A DNA stretch of 64,000 bases from Takifugu bimaculatus (lineage: Eukaryota; Chordata; Actinopteri; Tetraodontiformes; Tetraodontidae). Position 1 is the first letter of the stretch. Every line of letters starts with the position of its first letter. Under the pieces are notes generated by a model. The model did no database searches. It had not been told where the DNA came from and was given only the letters and a program-made list of their open reading frames with translations. Location: positions 2,306,014-2,370,013 of the forward strand of contig CP034987.1 of NCBI GenBank assembly GCA_004026145.2, in the 5' to 3' direction. A program made the translations under genes and the position numbers. Below are positions 13,101-22,600 of this stretch, in pieces.

Positions 13101-15075
13101 AACCCATCAGCCTTATTCTGCTTTTGATCCTGTTGCAGTACCTCTGCCCTCCGTTTATACTCTGACAGCAATGGCCTTTATGGGAGAAATAAAGCCCGTG
13201 GCACTGTTTCTCCAGACGCAGCTTATATATTAAAAACCAACTACGCTGTTAATCTTTAAACCTGACTTGAAATGGCTAATTATTCAGGAACCTTTTTGTT
13301 TCAGATTTACATTTTCAGGAAGTGTTTTCAAAGGACATGAATGAAGTCATTCAGAGGAAATCAGGTAGACCAGCCAGATCAGGACAAGTGGAGCAATAAA
13401 GAGCAAAATAGATAGTGTGTGGTGCAAATAACATGAAATGTTAACTTATGTCTGTTGTTTAATCAAGGTTAGCCACAGTTTCTACCTCCTGTCACCGGCG
13501 CATCCATGAACACGGCTCCCATTTTCTCTGCTGCGACTGCCATTTCTTTTGAGACAGCTGGATCGATGGTTGAGGAGTCAATCAACAGTGTCCCCTTCTT
13601 CACCTTCCTGATTGAATCAAGAAAAAAAAGGGGGGGGGGGATTTTTCTCCCATCGAGCTTCACTCTTTCCACATGAGCACAGGGCTGTAAAGGTTTATCA
13701 AAAGGACAGCGTAAAAGGAAAGCTGGCTTACTTGAGGATGCCATTTGGTCCGGTGTAAACCTCGAGGACATTCGGAGTGGAAGGAAGCATTGTGATGATG
13801 CGATCTGCTCTCTCCGCCACCTCTCCTGGAGAGTCCACTACCTAAACACCAGTGGATCATTGAGAAAATTAGTAGCACGATCAAAATAATTCACAGATAA
13901 GAGCAAGCACCTAGCAAACGTGCATGCCTTCTGAAGGAGACTTTCACTTGACTGAGTGGTGTAAATTCATTAATATTGTCTGGTTCAGACCCATATTAAC
14001 ATAATCTGTGTTGTGTATTTGTGTTGTGTTAACCTAATGTTACCTGAGCACCGATGTCTTGCAGCTCCTTGCAAGACTCAGGGAAGAGATCAGTGGCAAT
14101 AATTGGATAACCGTTCTTTAATAGGTTTTTGGCCATGGGGCTGCCCATGTTTCCCAGACCTATAAAACCCACCGGTGTTTTTGAGGCCATCGACCGTGAC
14201 AAACCTAGAGAAAGATCACAAAGATGGCGAGAATAAAAGAGATCACAGATGTGCCACCACGATTAACATTGATACATCAAAAATCCAAACATTTGATTTT
14301 AATTACACTTGACGCACATTTACACCCAACACTGGGAAGTCTGGCCAGGCTTCGTTAATGCAATTAATCGACCTGACGGCAACAAAAGGATAAGGCCCGC
14401 AGCCCAAACCAGCAAACCTTTGCTAATTTTAAGCCCACACTGCAAGGATAATTATAAACCACTCTTGGTTAGTATTCATTAATTAGCTATCCATAATAAA
14501 TTTGTTTTGTCAATAAGGAACTTTCTGAATACGATCTGCTGGTACGATGTAATATCAGAACATTATGACAGACTGCACATGAGAGGACAAGCCTATGCAT
14601 GATGTGAGCAGGGAGTTACCAGCAAAAACACAACATTCCTGTACAATGCACTCTTGTAATGCTCACTGCACTACACACACAAACAAATCATACAAAAACT
14701 ATATGTATGAAGCAACCTACAGCTGAATGTTAGCATTCTTCACAAAATTAAATAATGTATCTGCAAAATTTAGCATTTGGGATTGCTCAATGAAATGCAA
14801 AAACAATAGGAAATGAAGCAATGAAGTCAAAACCATTAAGGTGTGTAGTTTGTGCAGCGCTAATTATTGGACTTTCTAAACTAATTTTACATAAATCACA
14901 GGAGTGATTATCTACTTATGACTACTAGGACGTTGTTACTTTAAATAAGGTGTTCCTGGCCAATGGCTGAGACTCATTTTAGAGGCACAAACACATTGAC
15001 TGAACAGCGCGCACACACACAGACACACACACAGACACACACACAGACACACACACAGACACACACACAGACACA

Positions 15076-15112
<37 letters not shown>

Positions 15113-15381
15113 CAGGTGGTTAACAAAGGGACATTGTGTCAAGACACAAACTGCAATGCCAGAAAGTGTGTGTGTGTACACACATTGCAGTTTAACAAGC
15201 TAGCAGCTAACAGACCGGCGCAAACAATATGGTGCGCTAACGTTTCCTTATGAACGCTATGTAAGAAGAGCAAAACCGCCGCGACCCGACGGATGAAATC
15301 AAATACCTTACCGCATGCAGTGTCGATATTATTTTTCCGCTTTAACAATGCATTTCTTGTCACTCTAAATACAGCAGCCAT
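800..15381 (-). CDS. hibadh: 3-hydroxyisobutyrate dehydrogenase, mitochondrial (8 coding exons; apparent frameshift in exon 7)
   Basis: Oxidises 3-hydroxyisobutyrate to methylmalonate semialdehyde with NAD+ in mitochondrial valine breakdown. Coding exons in transcript order: 15381-15312, 14204-14044, 13841-13732, 13607-13486, 5864-5731, 5608-5532, 1662-1505, 958-800; all junctions are GT-AG and phases agree. The product would be 329 residues after allowing for one extra base, close to the human length of 336. The N-terminus is basic and acid-poor, as expected for a mitochondrial presequence. Visible motifs: the NAD-binding GFIGLGNMG (residues about 36-44), the substrate-loop DAPVTGGVGAA (about 149-159), the catalytic lysine in GTGQAAKICNN (about K202), and a C-terminal KDFSSVFQFLREEE. 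The coding length is 991, one over a multiple of three, because exon 7 carries an extra T (1588/1589). The gene is head-to-head with TAX1BP1. Identity is certain; whether the copy is functional depends on that base. Confidence 0.95.
1505..1662 (-). CDS. hibadh: HIBADH coding exon 7 with +1 frameshift
   Basis: The exon reads LGLDPKLLTKILNMSSGRCW then SSDT in one frame. From 1587 downward it continues in the +1 frame as YNPVPGVMEGVPSANNYQ and GGFGTTLMAK, which joins exon 8 in phase 0. The extra base is a T at 1588/1589 (minus strand reads ACATTACAAT where ACATACAAT is expected). Without correction the frame runs into exon 8 and stops there, replacing roughly the last 80 residues. Confidence 0.9.
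2840..3170. promoter_or_regulatory. CpG-rich island-like block inside HIBADH intron 6
   Basis: Dense CpG, including GCGCGT, GAGCGCGC, GCGGCCGC and GCGCGGCGCGGCG, interrupts AT-rich intron. No convincing ORF accompanies it. It could be an internal promoter or a conserved enhancer of the neighbouring HOXA/EVX1 landscape; this is inference only. Confidence 0.4.
3887..3920. repeat. (GT)n microsatellite
   Basis: A run of GT dinucleotides in HIBADH intron 6. Confidence 0.9.
4930..5050. repeat. Dispersed teleost-type repeat, copy 1
   Basis: It contains CTATCTTTATGGGGACTTTC followed by a CCCTAAGCC...CCCTTACCCCTA tract. This resembles a common fish interspersed repeat that often lies beside CA tracts. 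A diverged second copy is at about 52640-52850. No terminal repeats or coding capacity are seen. Confidence 0.55.
7082..7147. repeat. (GT)33 microsatellite
   Basis: An uninterrupted GT dinucleotide run in HIBADH intron 4, likely polymorphic. Confidence 0.97.
11000..11260. promoter_or_regulatory. Candidate conserved non-coding element, HIBADH intron 4
   Basis: Complex, non-repetitive sequence with TCTAATTACTGCTAAG and CTTAAGGGACAG motifs and no ORF, between repeat-rich flanks. The call is by look only, without alignment. Confidence 0.25.
12720..13010. promoter_or_regulatory. Candidate conserved non-coding element, HIBADH intron 4
   Basis: Complex non-coding sequence with a near-repeat: GACATGAAAGGCACTAACAT and, about 60 bases on, ACATGAAAAGCCCTGACATG. 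It also has CAGTAATTACAACCAATG. No splice-bounded ORF is present. Confidence 0.25.
14280..14530. promoter_or_regulatory. Candidate homeodomain-rich enhancer in HIBADH intron 1
   Basis: The block contains GATTTTAATTACACTTG, GTTAATGCAATTAATCGACC and TTCATTAATTAGCTATCC, i.e. clustered TAAT/ATTA homeodomain cores in otherwise complex sequence. It lies within the syntenic HOXA-EVX1-HIBADH neighbourhood known for long-range enhancers. The function is inferred. Confidence 0.35.
15011..15112. repeat. Compound CA minisatellite/microsatellite
   Basis: About five copies of a 12-base unit (ACACACACAGAC) run into pure (CA)n. The reverse strand gives a long artificial Cys-Val ORF, which is not a gene. Confidence 0.95.
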
Positions 15382-15456
15382 GCTTTTTCCCCTCTTGACC
15401 TCAGTATACAGTGACAGCTGCTGTCATGCCAGCCTCGACAAGCGAACTGTTATGAT

Positions 15457-15464
15457 TGACGTCA
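15457..15464. promoter_or_regulatory. Consensus cAMP response element
   Basis: Perfect palindrome TGACGTCA, 76 bases upstream of the HIBADH ATG and 8 bases from a CCAAT box, a spacing typical of active CREB/ATF promoters. Confidence 0.65.
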
Positions 15465-15799
15465 GATTTGACCAATAGAAGTGTTCGGATCTTTCCACAG
15501 CCAATAAATAATAAGTAAAGGCGGGACATCCTGTGCTTTTCCTTAATGCCGTTTAGCCTCCGTTAAACGGTTTAATTAGAGAGAATCCAAAATCTATATA
15601 TTTAAGCTTTTTAAATTTAGATTTGCTTCATATGCGTGGCTCTGCAATTAAAGATGCCCGGTTAATTAAAAACTGCCGAGGGCGTCACGCCTGCCGTATA
15701 GCGTTTAAAAATACACGATACATTTGTGATTCGCAAATTCTCGGTGTCGATTCGAAAAATTAATTATTGCTTAAATTATTTTGCGACTCTCTTGCAGAG

Positions 15800-15947
15800 C
15801 GCACCTGCTTCTGGCGACTCTTCTCATTGGTGCAGCTGTGACGCTGCTCAGCATCCCGGAAGTTCAGCATCACCCAGGAAGAGACTTCACAGATCCATGG
15901 AAAAGACGCATCCGTCTCTGGAATTAACAACAACAACGGAGACAGTG
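15800..15947 (+). other. tax1bp1: Probable TAX1BP1 5' UTR exon 1
   Basis: Lies upstream of the coding exon 2 acceptor (CTTCCAG, exon from 16634). A usable donor, GTG|GTAAAA, ends at 15947; a second possible donor is at about 16004. The start is not defined by sequence. Confidence 0.35.
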
Positions 15948-16659
15948 GTAAAAGAAAAAAACCAAAAACCTCGTCCTCTCCAGCGAATTCTCCTTTATAC
16001 GCAAGTAGAAAATATACGTTAGGGGTATTTTTTATATTGAAACAATCGGTTGTCGTATCTCGTATCGACAAGCTAGCAGACCGACTGCAATAATATTTAG
16101 CTAGCCAGTGACTTGACACGACATGGCCTGTTCACCAGCTAATGTTAGCTTCGTAGCCACCGTAAATAAGATTAACCTCCATCTTACTGAGGACAGTTGT
16201 GCATGGTACGGTTGTATTTTGGCTGTTAAACAATGATTGAACTTGAGGCTCAGTGTGCTGTGTTTATGACAAAGCTGCTCAGCCAAAATAAGCCTCACTC
16301 AGGATGACTTGCCAATGTTGAATCATCCACCCGAAAATCAGCTTATAACAGTCTTAACAGAGTCTTTAAACATCATACTTAATGCACAGGTTTCGGTATA
16401 CAAGAAATGAAGTCACATAGCCATACAGAGTGTTTCATGAAATGGTAAGAAAGCTATACAGAGATAATCTCTTCAGCCTCAATGTGATGGTTTTACCTAG
16501 GCCGAAGTTTGTCTCAGATTCCTCGGTGTGCTACGCTGTAAACAAAGTCAAAAGTATACCATATATCACTGACTGCTGCTTTATCATCTACTACAAAAAT
16601 GTAGTGTTTTCCATTTGCCTCTTTCTCTTCCAGACAAATGAAGTGACCACCAGGATACA

Positions 16660-19600
16660 ATGTCATCATTCCAGGTGGTGGATTCATCACCGGGGAGCAG
16701 CGTCAGCATTATGGAAACCTCCAACTTTGCCCACGTCATCTTCCAGAATGTAGAGAAAAGTTTCCTGCCCCAGGCACCTCTCGAGTGTCGCTACACCCTG
16801 ACCCCTTACATCACTCCCCATCCCAAAGACTGGGTGGGCATCTTCAAGGTACATCACAGACCCACCACAGCTCAACTTAATCATGTAGAATTGTTAAAAA
16901 AAAAAAAAAGGATATTTGTTCATTAGTTGCAAAGCTGAGCTCTTTCCATCTTATTATTAAGGTGTTTGTGACATGGGCTGTGTGTAATGGTTTTATTCAT
17001 TGGCCATCAGTGTGCAGTTGGCACATTAACAGATACAGCTGCCTCGGCACTAATGGTTAAGCTAGCTTTTTTTGTGGTTACTCTTCGCTCCAAAGGAGGA
17101 AGAGCTTAACGGTGAGCTGGCTGAGCAATGTCTCACTGGGGGGCAAACATTTGGTGCTCTTTGTGAACCACACTTTCTTCTTAGAACCCCCCCTTCACTT
17201 CACTTTTTCATTCCCTTCGGTTTTCCATCAGTCCTTAAACAACTTCCGCCCCTCCCGTATCACAGCCATCAAATCTCACACATAATTAACAGGAAATGTG
17301 AACTAGGAAACCTGATGTCCCATAAAGTCAAAAGACAAACATTTTACTGTTGTTTTAGAACTGACTTCAAATCGACCAGTTCAATTAAAAAGGCATAAAG
17401 ATGCACAGTTTATATGGAAAAAAGTCAACTGGAAAATTTAATTGTTGTAATCCACACTGAAGCCTGTTTGATGGTGGGTACAGACCACTTTTCTTTCATC
17501 CTCTTGACGTCGATGTCTGTCTCTTTGAAATTTCATATCAGCAGTTAACTATTTCAATGCAAAATAAATTTGACTGGTGAGGGTTTTTTTTTTTCATACT
17601 AGAAATTATACATGAGTTCACTGTTAATATTTGTATTCATTAATGTAGTTTGCTCAACTTGATTCTGAAGAAAAGTTCACGAGCCTATACAAATATTAAT
17701 ACTTTCAGCTTCAAATACAGTATGAGTGTAATCAGTGTAATAAGTGACTTGCTTCACACTTTGATTATTCTGGTATTCACACTTTGCAATCAAGGTTTTT
17801 CTTCCCAGAAGCCAAATTTTTGCATGTTCATGAGTCAGGATGAAAGCATTTTCCTCTTTCTCACGCGCACACAGAGGCAGGGAGACACAGTGGGAGAGGG
17901 AGAGAGAGACTAGATGACTCAGACTGCAGGCCTGCTGTTCATTTGAGTTGGGCACAGACGCCTCTCAGTGGCTGGAAACAAGCATGGGCATCCAGAAACA
18001 TCAATCTTGCTCACTGTTTAACATTTTACCAGTGTCTTTGTTGATAATACCCTTCAACCATCAAACAAATACAGTATATGCCTACATTTTGAATTAAATA
18101 TTTTATTTTTGCTATTAAATTTATGCTTTTATTTCTGTCAATGAAATAAAAAAAAAGATCAAATTGCAATATTGTAGTTTAATTACATTACATAGTCAGT
18201 TTGATCATGTTTTTCATGGAATTCATGTCCAATTGCATCACTTCCTGTGAGAAGCAATGATTAACTTGCAAAGTTAAAACCATGTTGTAAGCATTACCAT
18301 TAACACAAATTATGCATGAAGTTTTTTTTTAAGGTTTTCACCTCATGGCTGATAAATGAGGTTCCCTTATTTGTCCAGTGAAAGTAGGGTTTAGTTTAGT
18401 TTGAGTTTTATGGCTGACACACACGACTCCCTAAAAAAAACAAGTCTGTGGAGGTTTTCGGTTGTGGCATGTTTGTTGGGCGTCAGGGAGAAACCCGTTG
18501 TGTAACTGTATAATTAACTTGTCATCATGTTGTCCCCACTCACCTTGGCGGAATGATTGATAGCTGCTTTGCCTGTGATTATTTTATCACATCACTCCAG
18601 TGCTGGAATGCCACACCATACCTAACCTAATGTCAGTCAACTTCACTCTGCAATTACCAAAATTATTTATGTCTGTTGGCTGTTGTACAAACACACGTGA
18701 GCATGTGAGGAAAGCTGGCAGCGCTCCATCACAGTCTTGCCTTGCCGTGAGTCGCTGGTAGATGTAAAAGGAATGTTCCTGGCCCAGCTTTTCACACACC
18801 GAGGTTCACTATTTGTTCAGAATAGCGTTACACTGAACATATTGGCTCATGTAAAGGAGCGATAAAAACAAATATTTTAACATTTGCAGTTGATTTGCTG
18901 TCACCAGTCACTGCTTATCATTTTTTCTGTGAGCATTTCTCTCCTTTGTTGTAACTATTTAGTTGGACATTTAACAGCACAACTGAATTCATACGAATGC
19001 TCGTGGTAAAATGGAATTTATGTTTATTTGTAAGTTTTAATTTCAGCTCTGCAAAAGTAAGTAACCCCAGCCTTCATGTAGCGTGTCTTATGACCTATAC
19101 TTCGAAGTATGACGTAGATTTACAACCGTATAAATGTGATACCGTAACATATACCAATAGAGAGCTACATTTTCTCCTTTTACTATGCTAAAAACCGCTC
19201 CATCGCATGTGGTTGAGTTATTCCCAGCTGAAAGCAGCTATGTAAAGTCACAAACATGTATCACACATGTAGGTTGAAACTAGGTGGGGATTGTGAGAGA
19301 GAGAGTGGTCAGGACGAGGAAAGAGTGTGGTTGCATGTGACAGATTTATGATGTATAGCCCGAGTTATGATGTTTACGACTCCCTTTCATCATCTGTCAC
19401 CTAACAACACATGAAATTCACAGAATTACATTTCCCTTGCCATTCTGTGTAAAATTTTCACCTTTTCCTTCCTCACTTTAACCCCCCCCTCCACCACCAC
19501 CACCATTCCTTGCGCCCGTGCACTCATGTGTGCACACGAAAAAGGCATTTGAGTGCCCAGTTTGGGCCAGAGCTAAAAGGAGAGAACAAGGAGGGCTGCA

Positions 19601-22600
19601 TGTGTGGAAGAGTGAAGAGTGAAGGCCATTTAAGAGTTTACATAATTTTACTTTACGTTCTAATGTCTTTCCCATGTTTCCCGCAGGTTTTAAAATTAAC
19701 CACAAACATATAGCATGTAAAACATGTGCTTAACAATGAACAGAACAATATTTCAGGGGATCTCAACATATATCATGTTTTATCAGTGCTTGACTCCTGT
19801 TTTTTGCTGTAATTCAAAACACATATTGTGTTTTATATCCTCAGGTGGGTTGGAGTACCGCCAGAGATTACTACACTTTTCTTTGGTCTCCCATGCCGGA
19901 AAAGTATGAACCAGGAAGTACGGTGCACAGGACTGTGGTGTTTCAAGGTATGTGCGCTCACGCACAGCACGCGCGCACACACACACACACAGAGTCTGTG
20001 TATACTGCTCTGCAGTCCCGTAGTATTCTGAAGTCATCCCTCCATTTTACAGCACATATAAAACCCACCATCATTATTTAATAATGGTGCACAACCACAA
20101 ACAGTGGACTGGAACCATAGCACCTTCACAACCTTCTACATTCACACAAAACACAGATTAAAGTCCTTCAAACTGGTTTTACTGGGCCTGAAACGATCAG
20201 ATATTACACAGTGAAATATTACAGCGGTCAGTTACAGTAGTCAGTTAAACCAGGCTGGCTGCAGGATGTTCAACGTTGCCATGTGTTTTCACAACACCAG
20301 CACTATGCATGGTAGTTGCCAGATCTTTTTTTAAAATTCATTTAGTAGAAAATGACCAATGAATAGTTGCTCATACTTGTATTAGATGACAGCACAAATA
20401 CTAACTTTTATCTTAAAGGCTATTATGTCCCTAAATCTGATGGCGAGTTCTACCAGTTTTGTTACGTCACGCATGCTGGGGACATTCGAGGTGCCAGTAC
20501 ACCCTTCCAGTTCAGGTCAACCACACCCACTGAAGAGTTGCTGACTGTTACGGAGGATGACAGCAACTCGGACATACTGGTTGTCACCACTAAGACTGGA
20601 CTGCTAGAGGTATGTCACACAAGATCAAGAGATTTCTTTCTTTCTTTCTTTATTCCACCTCCACTTTCTAACTAATTGGCACCAATAATATGAGCCATTT
20701 GTCAAAAACTATTAACAAGCAGTACTCTTGTTTGGTTTTACCTGTGCCACCTGTATCCTGCCACGTGTTGGAATAGCATGTGGAGGAGGCACATCAGGAG
20801 CGCAGGGAGCTGCTGAAGGCCATGCATCTGCTCCAGGAGGAGAAGCAGCAGCTGCAGGAGGAGCAGAGACGACTGGCCAAGGAACGAGAGCAGGAGAGGG
20901 AGACGTGCTGCTTGCTGCGGACACATAACCAAGTGAGAGAGTTCTCCACCAAGTGTCAATTTTGTCTCCTCCATAAGTCAGCGGCGATCATAATCTTAGT
21001 TTACCCATTATTTGTTACACGGAAGCAAATTAATTCACCTAAATCTAGGTGAAATTGTGCTTGCAACACATACGAAAGGTGCCTGGTAATTGCATCGAGA
21101 CATGAGGTAAGTTTCAGCATTGACAAACCTGAGTGGTCGTGTGCACATAAATATAAGTTTGCGCTTGTGTACATAAGCGGACTCTTATTCGCTCGTGTGT
21201 GGAGCCGGTTCCTCACCAGCGATCACAGCTCTAAAATAACCTCAAAGGCCCAAATTGATGAATAATCTGAGTCTTTATTTGCAAGACGCACAAAGAAATG
21301 AACAATCTCCCTTCCTGTGTGTGTACATGCAATCTGGTCTTCCTCTTTAACGACCTGACTCAGTGGGCCAGAACGGAATTGGGATAAAGTTTTTTCGGGG
21401 CATTTGGCGTCAGGGACGGTGCCATCGCAGCCGCAGAGTGAACAAACATGACGTCAAACGTATACACACACACACACACACACACACCCTGAAAAACACC
21501 CCAACACACTCATCCAGATTCCGCACCACAGGATCCCCTCTAATGTGCATTCACACATGCACAAGCCCGCACACAAACACACTCATTATGCCACACACTC
21601 GCAAACCCTTTCAGTCTGCGTGTGAAATGAGAGTAGGGTAGTCCGCAAAACCGCTTGCCTGAGAGAAAGAAAAAAAGAAAAAAGAAAGGGCCCTGCCCTG
21701 CCTCAGGGACAAACACCACTCAGTCACGCGATTCAGCGGCCACTGCTTTCTCGCTGTCGATTTTCTTTTCCCCTTATCTTCGGTCATCATTATCAAGGGA
21801 TTCATTAGGAGGGCAAAATTCATTTCCCTTGAAGTTAATTTTCTATGTTCTTTTTGCTCTGTAAGGGATGAGTCAGAGTTTTCTTCTCAGTGCGTCATGA
21901 GTCGTTCCTTTGATAAGCAGTTACTTGAAACACACACCTAGACACAGTCAAGGAATCTGCATGAAAGTACCGTAAGTAGTGGGGTTGACAGCACAGGGAC
22001 GTGAAACTTGGCAAGAGGTCTGAGAAACTGAACCCAGTCTCTTATCGCCCCCTAGTGTAACTCTCTGGTCAGGGCTCAGCGTCAGCACGGCCTGCTTTGA
22101 GTTAGTCCGCTTCTATCTTTCACGAAGGACAAAATCACTATAAATTACGAGGTAAAGCACAGAGACACGCTGTTATTACTGTGTTGCCTTTCTCTGAACA
22201 GGCCAGTCCATCTGGAGATTTACAGTAGATGTGTTAGCTCATGCCACCCTGATGAAAATATCCCAAGTTTAACGTGAAAACATAAGTACATATTTTGCGG
22301 CTGCTAATTTTATGAGTACAGTTTTTATAAGGTCTTTATGCACTGCTAAAGTGCTTTTACAAATGCTACCCATAAAAATCATACAGTAATCTATGCAGAG
22401 CCAAGCCTAGAGGGAGACAGGCCAGTGTGTAACTAGTTTACTCACTGTGTGCTTGTGCCCTCTGAGTGATTGGAACTCCGCCTTAATGTCTCTACATCGA
22501 GTGACCTTGAATGTGTATCTGTGAACTCATGTACCTCTCGTGTGTTTGCGTGTGTGACTCCCTGTGCTCAGTACACAAACAGAAGGAAGGGCGTGTGCAG

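Larger units (their letters stand above)
5865..13485. other. HIBADH intron 4 (7.6 kb)
   Basis: The intron contains a (GT)33 tract (7082-7147), further CA/GT tracts near 7825-7850, 10085-10122 and 11775-11799, and purine-rich GAGA near 7860-7880. Several AT-rich blocks with homeodomain-like TAAT motifs (for example 8700-9060, 11000-11260, 12720-13010) look like conserved non-coding sequence. No coding exon is recognised. Confidence 0.65.
14205..15311. other. HIBADH intron 1
   Basis: The intron contains an AT-rich block with several TAATTA-type sites (14280-14530) and a CA-based minisatellite (15011-15112). No exon other than 1 and 2 at its borders. Confidence 0.7.
15382..15947. promoter_or_regulatory. 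Compact bidirectional promoter region, HIBADH/TAX1BP1
   Basis: The HIBADH ATG (15381, minus) and the probable TAX1BP1 first exon (plus) lie within about 0.5 kb. The interval has a perfect CRE, TGACGTCA, at 15457-15464, CCAAT at 15472-15476 and 15501-15505, and inverted ATTGG at 15826-15830. No clear TATA box is placed. The arrangement suggests shared control; in human the two genes are tens of kilobases apart. Confidence 0.6.

Noticed and set aside
14936..15253. Open frames of repeated Cys-Val or Thr-His
   Set aside because: They are translations of the CA minisatellite.
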